Shown: positions 34,808 to 42,892 of the stretch, in pieces
How the letters are laid out: every line of letters starts with the position of its first letter
Position numbering within the stretch: the stretch's first letter is position 1
DNA from: Lacrimispora defluvii
GTDB lineage: Bacteria; Bacillota; Clostridia; Lachnospirales; Lachnospiraceae
Direction of reading: 5' to 3'
DNA length: 44,983 nucleotides
Assembly (NCBI GenBank): GCA_013036995.1
Contig: JAAOXG010000076.1
Span: 1-44,983, forward strand
The notes under the pieces: generated by a model
Told to the model about the DNA's origin: nothing
Seen by the model: only the letters and a program-made list of their open reading frames with translations
Databases searched by the model: none
Made by a program: the position numbers and the translations under genes

Positions 34808-34833
34808 TATACCATTGAACTGGTAAAAATCAA
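34806..34833 (-). promoter_or_regulatory. Sigma-A-type promoter of the licC/licA gene
   Basis: On the minus strand TTGATT (34828-34833) and TATAAT (34806-34811) are 16 bases apart. The leader would be about 70 bases, ending with GGAGG ahead of the ATG at 34728. Confidence 0.6.
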
Positions 34834-35101
34834 TAGATGATTAACGCTGCAGAAATTGTAGAAAAAGCAGATAAAATAAGGATTTTAGCTTCAAATTGAG
34901 CTTGTGTATTTTTAAAAAACAATTTATCCTAAAAAATGCCATTCTGTAATAATTCTGTAAGAAATTGAACAGATAAATGTTATAGCATTTTTACAAAAAA
35001 TGTATTATAATGTTCCATGTGATGGAGGAATTGATAGCTTCTTCCGGAATTGTTAATATTTTTTTGAATATGCAAAATATGCAAAAAAAGTAAAAAAAGT
35101 A

Positions 35102-35130
35102 TTGATAATTTCCATTATAGGAAGTATAAT
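35102..35130 (+). promoter_or_regulatory. Strong sigma-A-type promoter of the 544-residue surface protein gene
   Basis: TTGATA (35102-35107), a 17-base spacer and TATAAT (35125-35130) nearly match consensus. A second TATAAT at 35006-35011 could be a further start. The stretch 34834-35101 is otherwise very AT-rich with no gene visible. Confidence 0.7.
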
Positions 35131-35196
35131 TACCTCGTAATGCTATTAGGAATTTCAGAAAGTATTTCAAAAAGAAAAAAGGAGAGTGCATTAATT

Positions 35197-36831
35197 ATGA
35201 GAAAGCAGACTAAATTAGTTGCTGTTTTATCTACAGCAGCACTGCTGGCATTAGGCGCTTCCATGTCCTCTTTCGCAGCTACTGGCTGGCAGGAAGAAAA
35301 TGGTACATGGGTGTACTATGACAAGAGCGGAGACAAAGAAACAGAGAAGTGGGAAAAATCTGGTGACAACTGGTTCTACTTAAACGATGATGGTGAAATG
35401 GCTACCGATCTGGTCGTTGAGTACAAAGACAGCTTCTATTATGTAGACGAAAATGGCGCTATGGTAACTAATAAATGGGTTTCTGTAGAGAATGAAGATT
35501 ATGACGGCGAAGATGAGCCGGCTAATTATTGGTATTATTTTGGATCCAATGGTAAGGCTTATACTGGCAGCAGCGAGAAAGCTTCCTTCAAAACCATCAA
35601 TGGCAAGAAGTATACCTTTGACGAAGATGGCAAGATGCAGTATGGCTGGCTTGATGAAAATGGTAAGAGAAACACAGCTGATGATGCATGGAAGACTGCT
35701 GATTATTACTGTGGAGACGAAAACGATGGTTCACAGGCTATTGGTTGGAAGTTCCTTGCAGTTACTGATGAAGATTATGATGTAGATACTGTTGCACCTA
35801 ACTTCTCAAGCGGAAATGTGTTTGATGATGAAGATCAGACTCGTTGGTTCTACTTTAAATCTAATGGTAAAAAGGTATCTAATGAAGATGGAGAAAGCAT
35901 TAACGGTAAGAAATACAGCTTCGATGTTTATGGTAGAATGAATGCTGAATGGGTTACTAAGAAAGATGCAACTCCTGGTACAGCAACTACTAGTGAGTGG
36001 AGATATTTCAATTCCATCGAAGATGGAGCTAGAGTTACTAAGGGTTGGTTTAAGGTAGTGCCTGATAAACTTCTTGATGCAGATGATTATGATGATGATT
36101 CAGATGCTTGGTTCTATGCAGATGGTAAGGGTTCTATTATCGCTAGCAAGATCAAAGAAATCAATGGTAAGAGATATGCGTTTGATGAGAAGGGCAGAAT
36201 GAAGGATGGCTTCAGACTGATCAAATTAGGCGATAGCTCAACTGAAATTGCAGAAATTCGTGGGCTTGATGGCAAAATTGATGATGATTCTACTAAGACA
36301 TTAGTTGATACTAAGGATGATTTCTATGCTAATATCAATGCTTGGTTAGTAAAAGGATATAAACTGTATAATTTTGGCAGTGGCGATGACGGAGCAATGA
36401 AAACTGGAAAGCAGACTCTTTCTATTGATGGAGAGAGCTTTACCTTTAGCTTAGCTAAATCTGGTGCTTCTAGAGGAGCAGGTAAAAACGAAATTGATAA
36501 AGATAAGGTTTACATGGGTGGTATGCTGTTAAAGGCTGAAAAGGATGATAAGTATGCAGTAGTTAAGATTGTTACTGCTGCTGATGGTAAAGATTACTAC
36601 TCAATTATGGATTCTGAGACATTTATTCGCGATTATACTAAAGACGCTGAAGCAAAGGATAACGAGAGCGCAGCATATGTTATTGATGCAGATAAGGCAG
36701 ATGGTGCTAAATTTAAGTTAATCAATACTGCTGGTTCTATTCAGACTACCAAGTCAGCTGCAAAAGATGGCGAAGACAACTATTTCCAGGTTAAGTCCGG
36801 AAATATTGAGAGAATTTATACTAAGAAATAA
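35197..36831 (+). CDS. Secreted surface protein with divergent choline-binding-type repeats
   Basis: A 544-residue exported protein with a signal peptide cleaved near residue 27 (SSFAATGW). The first 370 residues hold spaced, divergent cell-wall-binding repeats (GDNWFYLNDDGEMATD, FKTINGKKYTFDEDGKMQYG and similar) rich in Asp, Glu and Lys; the rest is a non-repeat region of unknown fold. The start ATG follows AAAAAAGGAGAG; an upstream in-frame ATG at 35140 is unlikely because the signal peptide begins at 35197. A near-consensus promoter and heavy use of a few codons (GGT, GAT, GCT, ACT) suggest strong expression, as for an S-layer or major wall protein. No enzyme motif is visible. Confidence 0.82.
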   Translation: MRKQTKLVAVLSTAALLALGASMSSFAATGWQEENGTWVYYDKSGDKETEKWEKSGDNWFYLNDDGEMATDLVVEYKDSFYYVDENGAMVTNKWVSVENEDYDGEDEPANYWYYFGSNGKAYTGSSEKASFKTINGKKYTFDEDGKMQYGWLDENGKRNTADDAWKTADYYCGDENDGSQAIGWKFLAVTDEDYDVDTVAPNFSSGNVFDDEDQTRWFYFKSNGKKVSNEDGESINGKKYSFDVYGRMNAEWVTKKDATPGTATTSEWRYFNSIEDGARVTKGWFKVVPDKLLDADDYDDDSDAWFYADGKGSIIASKIKEINGKRYAFDEKGRMKDGFRLIKLGDSSTEIAEIRGLDGKIDDDSTKTLVDTKDDFYANINAWLVKGYKLYNFGSGDDGAMKTGKQTLSIDGESFTFSLAKSGASRGAGKNEIDKDKVYMGGMLLKAEKDDKYAVVKIVTAADGKDYYSIMDSETFIRDYTKDAEAKDNESAAYVIDADKADGAKFKLINTAGSIQTTKSAAKDGEDNYFQVKSGNIERIYTKK

Positions 36832-36860
36832 TTCCGTTTTATGGCTCTTTGTCAATTGCT

Positions 36861-36894
36861 GGGGTGGGATTCGTATGAATCCCGCCCCTTCTTT
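36861..36894 (+). terminator. Terminator of the surface protein gene, copy 1
   Basis: GGGGTGGGATTC (36861-36872), loop GTAT and GAATCCCGCCCC (36877-36888) form a 12-bp stem with one G-T pair, followed by TTCTTT. It lies 29 bases after the stop codon. Confidence 0.8.
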
Positions 36895-36963
36895 GCGTGT
36901 GTCCGGGGGGGCACAAGTTCCATGGAAGAAGTTTAAGTCTAAACTGGCTCTTTTTCAATAGTT

Positions 36964-36997
36964 GGGGTGGGATTCCTATGAATCTCGCTCCTTTCTT
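36964..36997 (+). terminator. Terminator-like hairpin, copy 2
   Basis: The same 12-base left arm at 36964-36975, loop CTAT and GAATCTCGCTCC at 36980-36991 (extra G-T pairs), followed by TTTCTT. The group II intron remnant begins three bases beyond this tract, the insertion preference known for class C introns. Confidence 0.7.
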
Positions 36998-36999
36998 GC

Positions 37000-38255
37000 G
37001 TGTGCCCGCCGGGCACACGTTCCAACGAAGTGTAAGTCTTGAATCCGCCCGGTAGTGGGAAGGATATAGCCGAAGGCAAGGGTGTCCATCGCGAGGTGGA
37101 ATCTGAAGAAAGCTGGATACTGGGAACATACTAACCAGTGGGCAAATCTCTGGTCTGACGAACAGAAATCACATAAGAGGCTATGCATGAGGGTAATACT
37201 GCGCAACAAGTTGAAGCCCAATAACTACACGGAATCATGTATGGTATATGTGGCAGATAGATGGAGAGAAGGAACGTGTGAGTACCCGGGGAGATCTGTA
37301 TGGAACGCCTTGAAAGAGGTAACTATTATCGCAAGGTAATACTGACCATACAGAAGTCAGCAGAGGTCATATTAGCCGAGAGGTGAAGGACCGAATCAAT
37401 AGGAGTCCCAAGTATGAGAGAGAAAGGAGGAAAGGCTAATAAAGGCAGAAAACTCTGAAAACAAAGACTGTTTGCAAAGAGATAGTGCAGAACATGAAGG
37501 GTATGCAAAAGTGCGGAGGTGATTCCGTTCGATATGGAAAAAAAGGACAGTGCACAGCCGGAACTCTTGGAGAAGATACTGTATAAAGATAATCTCAACA
37601 GAGCTTTTAAAAGAGTAAAGGCAAACAAGGGTGTACCAGTAATCGATGGTATTACAGTCGAGGAAATAGGTGCATATCTACGGGAAAATCAGCAAGCAAT
37701 TATCGAGAAAATATACAAAGGGAAATATACACCCGACACTATTAGAGATAAGCACGAATTATCTTGAAGGTAAGCTTAAGTTAACAGTGAACAAAGACAA
37801 AAGTAGTGTGGTTAGTGTATTTGCAATCCGAAATTTTAAATTCCTTGGCTTTGTGTTGGGAAGGAACGGAAATAGCATATATGTCAGAGTTCACCCAAAG
37901 TCATGGAAAAAGTTTAAGTCAAAACTGAGAGAACTTTCTTCCCGAAGATCTGTGCATAGCATACGACCAGCATAAGAAAAGATAAAGGTATATACGAGAG
38001 GCTGGCTTAACTATTATGGAATAGCAAGTATGAAGAACCCTATAGAGGACATCAACGGTTGGTTCTACCATCGGATACGTATGTGTATCTGGAAATAATG
38101 GAAGAAGCCTAAGACAAAAACGAGAAACCTTATAAAACTAGGAGTGTCCAAAGACTTGGCATATGTAACAGCTAATAGCCGAAGAGGTTACTGGATTGTG
38201 ACACACACAAAGGCAGTCAATATAGCTTTAACAAAAGAAAGATATGGTTCATTCT
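37000..38255 (+). mobile_element. Group II intron remnant
   Basis: The 5' end GTGTGCCCGCC at 37000 and the following roughly 500 non-coding bases (GGTGTCC, GAAGGCAAGG, ACCCGGGGAG landmarks) have the look of a bacterial group II intron ribozyme. A broken maturase reading frame follows. No domain V (the conserved AGC...GTT hairpin region) or proper 3' end was found before the ISL3 fragment begins near 38255. It sits directly after a terminator hairpin. Both the ribozyme 3' part and most of the protein are missing, so it cannot splice. Confidence 0.75.
37534..38255 (+). pseudogene. Group II intron reverse transcriptase/maturase, broken
   Basis: The N terminus (LNRAFKRVKANKGVPVIDGI, then EKIYKGKYTPD) is that of an intron reverse transcriptase. 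At about 37735-37765 it jumps in another frame to the region after the active site (LEGKLKLTVNKDKSSV, FKFLGFVLGR), so the whole catalytic core including the YADD motif is deleted. Two in-frame stops follow, where Tyr (RPA-stop-EKIKVY) and probably Gln (CIWK-stop-WKKPK) are expected. The maturase end (SRRGYWIV, then NIALTKER) is cut by the ISL3 fragment. It is clearly inactive. Confidence 0.85.
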
Positions 38256-38309
38256 ACTGTATGCTGTTTTGGGCATGCAAAATAAGCCTCCATATCCCGA
38301 CCATTTTTC

Positions 38310-38882
38310 CTATGATGTACAATGAAGTATCCGTGTCCTGAACCGGTTAAAGTTCCGGATTCCATAAGAACTTCGTTTTAATACTTTAATCTTATTATTA
38401 AATCCTTCTGTGACACCGTTTGTAATGCCATATTTAAAGGCATTTAAGATTTCTTTTCTCCAAGACTGGAACGTTTTCGCACATTTTTTGAATTCTTTAT
38501 TACCGCATCCTCTTGCATTAGAAATCCAATCATCGAATTCCTGCTGTTGCTTACGATAGGACTGTAACTGGCTGATGTCATAAAACCATTCTTTCATCAT
38601 ATGCGCTAGCCGTAGGTCATCACTATAGTGGAGCATCAGATCACAGGCCTGTTTGTTCTCATCTTTTAGCATTCTATAGCGAGTCAAAATCAACTTCCGG
38701 CTTCGTTTATAGTATTTTCGAAGAGATGCCGGCATGGATTTCTGGAGCCGTTTACGAATATTTTCGATAGCCCATGTGACCTGACGAATGAAATGATACT
38801 TGTCCAAGATAATCTTTGCGTTTGGAAAGAAGGTTCTGGCCAGCTCCACATAGGGAAGCCACATGTCACAGACAAAGAACTT
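38310..38882 (-). pseudogene. ISL3-family transposase, C-terminal fragment
   Basis: About 190 residues of the DDE domain of an ISL3-type transposase: KFFVCDMWLPYVELARTFFP, then AKIILDKYHFIRQVTWAIEN, and the C-terminal ITNGVTEGFNNKIKVLKRSS with SYGIRNFNRFRTRIL. The N-terminal zinc finger and HTH part is missing; a TAA precedes KFFV. The upstream DNA is IS30-derived, so the fragment is fused to foreign sequence. A complete transposase would be about 400-430 residues. No inverted repeat could be assigned with confidence. Confidence 0.82.
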
Positions 38883-38884
38883 TT

Positions 38885-39117
38885 ACTTTTCGACAGCTAA
38901 ACCTATGAATGCAGAAGTTCTTGGCATTGTAAAAGGTGCCTTTATGATACCAGTCAGAGGAACGCCTGGCCTTGACCTCCTTAGAGATGGTGGTTGGATC
39001 TTTGCATAGGTATTTTGCGATATCTTTAAATGTATGATTTTGATTTAAAGAGTTCTCAATAAAAACACGATCCTTCAGAGTGAGGTGCTTCTGGTTACCA
39101 GGAATATATTTACTCAT
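38885..39117 (-). pseudogene. IS30-family transposase, N-terminal fragment
   Basis: About 77 residues of an IS30-type transposase start: HLTLKDRVFIENSLNQNHTF and KDIAKYLCKDPTTISKEVKA, the HTH_38-type DNA-binding region. The match ends at CIHRFSCRK near 38885, where ISL3 sequence begins in another frame; the reading frame runs on a few codons to 38866. The element's own end probably lies near 39246 (TTTTTCAATTTACA), but this end is from memory of related elements. Confidence 0.82.
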
Positions 39118-39272
39118 AAAATCTCCTTCTACTGCTGTCAGAAGGAGTTATAAAGATATCATGTATGCATGAAAGAGTAAATATAAACTGTGCAGGGGTA
39201 AACTCTACCAGAGTAAATGGGAGTGGAATTTACTTTTTCAATTTACATATACTAATTAGCATATGTAATAAG

Positions 39273-39301
39273 TTGCAGGTTTAATTATAGAATGGTATAC
39301 T
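39273..39301 (+). promoter_or_regulatory. Candidate promoter of the AT-rich glycan locus
   Basis: TTGCAG (39273-39278), a 17-base spacer and TATACT (39296-39301) lie 38 bases ahead of the start at 39340, just beyond the presumed IS30 end. The region is AT-rich, so chance matches are more likely than usual. Confidence 0.5.
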
Positions 39302-39339
39302 AAGACTAAGAATGATCAAATGAAAGGAATAGCTTAGGT

Positions 39340-40902
39340 ATGACTACAAATATTTACAAAAATGTGAATAATAAGAACAACTTTTTATCAGTGGTGGTTG
39401 GAATATATGTTATTTTAATAGGAGGTGGTCTACCACTGATAGTAAAAAATCGGTATTTTGATATTCTTCTTATAAAATATTATTATTACTGCTTCTGTAC
39501 AATAACTATGTTTTTAGTAGCGGTAGGATATTTTTTAGCAAGTAGGATAAAATATAGTTTTATATCAATAAAAAGACATGGGATTAAATCATTCGTAAAT
39601 AATTTATCTTTATTAGATATTTTAGTATTATTATATTGGTTAGTTACAATTATTTCAACAATAAGCTCTGATTATATTTATGAAGCTTTCTGGGGGAACG
39701 AGGGACGATTGACAGGACTCTTTTTAATAACATGGTATGTAGTGTCCTACTTTTATGTGAGTCGGTTCTGGAATTATAAAGTTTGGTATATAGACTTGAT
39801 TCTATTCTCAGGAATACTTGTTTCATTATTTGGAATAACTGATTATTTTAATTTGGATATATTCCGGTTTAGAGCCCCGATGATTTCTGAACAAAGATTT
39901 ATTTTTACATCTACTATCGGGAATATAAATACGTATACGGCATATGTGGGAATTATTACCGCTATTGCAACAGTTCTTTTTGCGACAGAAAAAAATACTT
40001 TAAAAATCTTTTGGTATTATTTATGTGTAGTAATTTGTTTTTTCGCTATAATCATGGGGGTTAGTGATAATGCTTATCTTTCTTTGGCAGCATTATTTGG
40101 ATTTTTACCAATTTATCTTTTTAAAAATAGTTACGGAGTTAAAAAATATTTAATTATTTTAGCAACCTTTTTTACAGTTACACAATGCATTGATTGGATA
40201 AATATATTTTTAAAAGATCATGTACTTGGAATTGATAGCGCTTTTAATGTTGTCATTAGTTTTGCAAATTTGCATGTCATAGTACTTATTTTATGGTCTA
40301 TAGTGGCAGTTTTACACTATTATGACATTAAACATAATAGACAGTATGCATACTACGGAAAAAAGATAGTGAATGTATGGTTGATATTTTTAAGTCTAAT
40401 TATATTTGGTTTGCTATTTGTTTTATATGACTGCAATATAGCAGGCAATGTCGGAAGATATAGTAAAGCAAGTAATTATATTCTCTTTAATGATAATTGG
40501 GGTACTCATAGGGGGTATATTTGGAGAAATGCAATTGAATCCTTTCATAAATTGTCTTTATGGAAGAAATTAGTAGGATATGGTCCAGAAACATTTGGTA
40601 TTCTATTACTTAAAAAAACTGCGAAAAATCCTTATAATGAATTATTTGACAGCGCACATAATGAATACTTGCATACGTTAATAACTGTTGGAATCTTAGG
40701 ATTGACTTTTTATGTTTCAGCCCTTATTACGTTCATAAAAAATTGCTTTGATGTAAAATACAAAAACACTTATATTCTAGCTATAGCTTTTGGAGTGATT
40801 TGTTATAGTGTTCAAGCATTTGTAAATTTAAATATACCAATAGTTACGCCTATTCTATGGTTGCTACTGGGTATGGGTTCTTCAAAAATTAATAATGGAT
40901 AA
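39340..40902 (+). CDS. O-antigen polymerase/ligase family membrane protein (Wzy_C-type)
   Basis: A 520-residue protein with about twelve transmembrane segments. Wzy_C/O-antigen ligase landmarks are WGNEGRLTGLFLITW near residue 118, TSTIGNINTYTAYVG near residue 190, RGYIWRNAIESF near residue 390, GYGPETFGILL and the AHNEYLHTLITVGILGL segment near residue 444. Such proteins polymerise repeat units on the outer membrane face or link glycans to protein or lipid. The gene is markedly AT-rich compared with the glycan operon at 15732-29628. An initiating sugar transferase gene and glycosyltransferase genes follow, consistent with a Wzy-dependent capsule. Polymerase versus ligase cannot be settled. 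Confidence 0.8.
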   Translation: MTTNIYKNVNNKNNFLSVVVGIYVILIGGGLPLIVKNRYFDILLIKYYYYCFCTITMFLVAVGYFLASRIKYSFISIKRHGIKSFVNNLSLLDILVLLYWLVTIISTISSDYIYEAFWGNEGRLTGLFLITWYVVSYFYVSRFWNYKVWYIDLILFSGILVSLFGITDYFNLDIFRFRAPMISEQRFIFTSTIGNINTYTAYVGIITAIATVLFATEKNTLKIFWYYLCVVICFFAIIMGVSDNAYLSLAALFGFLPIYLFKNSYGVKKYLIILATFFTVTQCIDWINIFLKDHVLGIDSAFNVVISFANLHVIVLILWSIVAVLHYYDIKHNRQYAYYGKKIVNVWLIFLSLIIFGLLFVLYDCNIAGNVGRYSKASNYILFNDNWGTHRGYIWRNAIESFHKLSLWKKLVGYGPETFGILLLKKTAKNPYNELFDSAHNEYLHTLITVGILGLTFYVSALITFIKNCFDVKYKNTYILAIAFGVICYSVQAFVNLNIPIVTPILWLLLGMGSSKINNG

Positions 40903-40964
40903 TTGCATTTAATCTGGTAAAAGTCAATTAAATATTTGTCAATTTAATCTATTTATAAATTTCA

Positions 40965-40991
40965 GGGTGGGATTTACTATGAATCCCATCC
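40965..40991. repeat. Third copy of the GGGTGGGATT hairpin
   Basis: GGGTGGGATT (40965-40974) and AATCCCATCC (40982-40991) form a 10-bp stem sharing the GGGTGGGATT...TATGAATCCC core with hairpins at 36861 and 36964. A TTTGTCAATT also precedes it, as in those copies. It may end the Wzy-type transcript, but no T-run follows. The rest of 40903-41280 shows only AT-rich sequence and the promoter at 41194. Confidence 0.6.
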
Positions 40992-41193
40992 ATTATTAAA
41001 TTTATCAATAATTTTATGTAAACTAAAGATTAGATATGAATAGGATCTAACAAGAATATGCCAGGAACAATGATAATAGCTGAATTTGAAACTTTTTTAT
41101 TAAAATCATATGTTTTTAAGCATTTATCTAAAATTATAGGGAAAATCTTCATAAATTATTAAAAATTAACAGTCCTTTTTAATCTATAGAAGA

Positions 41194-41223
41194 TTGTACT
41201 AAACCTAAATAATGTGATATACT
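41194..41223 (+). promoter_or_regulatory. Candidate promoter of the sugar transferase gene
   Basis: TTGTAC (41194-41199), an 18-base spacer and TATACT (41218-41223) precede the start at 41281 by about 57 bases. Confidence 0.5.
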
Positions 41224-41280
41224 AAAAAGGCTCTAAAGCAGATAATAAAAAGTATTCATAAAGAAAAAGGTGCATTTAAA

Positions 41281-42621
41281 ATGAAAGTAGCTGAAAAATA
41301 TAAGCGACTAATTAAGTTGTTTTTTACTTTAGGACTTACTTCTATGTTAATTGGGATATATGGTTGGACATGGATTAATCAATACAATAAAATCATTGAA
41401 TTTCCTTTTTTTCGTCGGGGAAACTGGATGATGATTTTTTTATATGGAATTCTTCTTGTTTTATTTATTAGTATATATGGAGGATTTAAAGTTGGGTATT
41501 TGAAAAAGGGAAACTTAATCTATTCTCAAATTTTAGCGGTTATTTTTACCAATGTATTTACATATTTTCATATAGCAGCTTTAGATAAGCATTTTTTAAA
41601 TCCTATCCATCTTATAAAAATGACTTTATTAGATTTATTGGTTATTGTAAGTTGGACACTTATTTTTCAGTGGATATATGGAAAATTATTCCCGCCTAGA
41701 AAGATGCTTTTGATTTCTGGTAAAAGATCAGACTATCATCTTGTAGAAAAAATTAATTCTAGAGAAGATAAATATGAGATTTGTAAAAAGGTTAATATAG
41801 AATTAGGTACTTTATTGTTACAGGAAGAAATTCTAAAATATGACGGGATTATTATAGGGGATATAGACTCCCATGAAAGGAATATACTACTAAAATATTG
41901 TTTTGCCAATTCAATTCGTACATACTGTGTTCCTAAAATATCGGATGTTTTACTAAAGAGTTCAGTAGAATTAAATTTATTTGATTCACCACTTTTTTTG
42001 TCAAGAAATGAAGGGTTAACCTTTGAACAATTGTTTTTCAAACGTATGGTAGACATTATAGGAGCATTATTTGGTATAGTTATATCAGCGCCGCTGCTCA
42101 TTACTATAGTTTTATTGATTAAGATTACAGATAAAGGTCCTGCTTTTTTTAAACAAGAAAGATTAACACGCGATGATAAGATTTTTTACATTTATAAGTT
42201 TCGTACTATGATTCAGCGGGCAGAACAAGATGGTATTCCCCGATTGGCCGAAGAAGGTGATCCAAGAATCATACCTGTTGGACATTTTTTGAGGAGATTA
42301 AGGTTAGATGAACTCCCTCAGCTTTTTAATATATTAAAAGGAGATATGTCTTTAGTAGGTCCCAGACCGGAACGTCCAGAGCTTGTAAAGGATATACTTG
42401 AAGATATACCGGAATTCGCATACAGAACGAAAGTAAAGGCAGGTCTTACCGGTTATGCACAAATCTATGGAAAATATAATACAACATCATATGATAAGTT
42501 AAAATTAGATTTGACATACATTCAAAATTATTCAATGCTTTTAGATTTAAAACTTATTTTCATGACTCCCAAAATTATGTTTATTAAAGAGTCAACGGAA
42601 GGCATTCTATCAAAGAAGTAA
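41281..42621 (+). CDS. Undecaprenyl-phosphate sugar phosphotransferase (WbaP/ExoY-type)
   Basis: A 446-residue initiating enzyme. The N-terminal half has four transmembrane segments (about residues 12-130) and a soluble nucleotide-fold-like region (about 140-235). The C-terminal catalytic domain (about 250-446) is the bacterial sugar transferase: FKRMVDIIGALFGIVISAPL membrane hairpin, FFKQERLTRDDKIFYIYKFR, LRLDELPQLFNILKGDMSLV and GPRPERPELV, then KVKAGLTGYAQIYGKY. It attaches the first sugar-1-phosphate (often glucose or galactose) to undecaprenyl phosphate, starting each repeat unit. A weak AAAAGGTG site precedes the ATG. With the Wzy-like protein this indicates a separate capsule or exopolysaccharide pathway. 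Confidence 0.92.
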   Translation: MKVAEKYKRLIKLFFTLGLTSMLIGIYGWTWINQYNKIIEFPFFRRGNWMMIFLYGILLVLFISIYGGFKVGYLKKGNLIYSQILAVIFTNVFTYFHIAALDKHFLNPIHLIKMTLLDLLVIVSWTLIFQWIYGKLFPPRKMLLISGKRSDYHLVEKINSREDKYEICKKVNIELGTLLLQEEILKYDGIIIGDIDSHERNILLKYCFANSIRTYCVPKISDVLLKSSVELNLFDSPLFLSRNEGLTFEQLFFKRMVDIIGALFGIVISAPLLITIVLLIKITDKGPAFFKQERLTRDDKIFYIYKFRTMIQRAEQDGIPRLAEEGDPRIIPVGHFLRRLRLDELPQLFNILKGDMSLVGPRPERPELVKDILEDIPEFAYRTKVKAGLTGYAQIYGKYNTTSYDKLKLDLTYIQNYSMLLDLKLIFMTPKIMFIKESTEGILSKK

Positions 42622-42892
42622 AATAGAGCTGTTTTAAATTATGGACTCAAATTAATATGAGAGGTCAATGTAGAATTATAAATCACTGCATTATATCTAT
42701 AGACAAAGAGTAATTGTTAAATAACCACAGAACCGTTGATTACTTGTTTAGACACCTGCTAATTAATAGATCAGCTAGTTATCAAATTAAGTCTAAAAGC
42801 AATCGTAATTAACCGTGTATTTATATTAGAAATAAAAATTAATACTAATGTATATACGTGATAGATTACAGTAATTAATAGGGAGCTTGAAT

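Larger units (their letters stand above)
36842..37024 (+). repeat. 103-bp tandem duplication: terminator hairpin plus intron-like 5' end
   Basis: Two imperfect copies start at 36842 and 36945, exactly 103 bases apart. Each has GGCTCTTT-x-TCAAT, a hairpin, a TTCTTTGC-like tract and then GTGTG(T/C)CCG..GGGCACA. The second copy continues into the group II intron remnant at 37000. The first ends in a 26-base scrap (36921-36946) matching the intron reverse-transcriptase coding region at 37902-37927 in 24 positions. Confidence 0.8.

Noticed and set aside
34834-35196. Riboswitch or T-box leader ahead of the surface protein gene
   Set aside because: The region is AT-rich with no conserved core, no antiterminator/terminator pair and no T-box sequence that I could find.
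37519-38341. Functional intron reverse transcriptase
   Set aside because: The active-site region is deleted, the frame shifts and two stops follow.
40903-41280. Small gene in the AT-rich gap
   Set aside because: No frame with a start, ribosome site and reasonable length was found; only the hairpin and a promoter candidate are supported.
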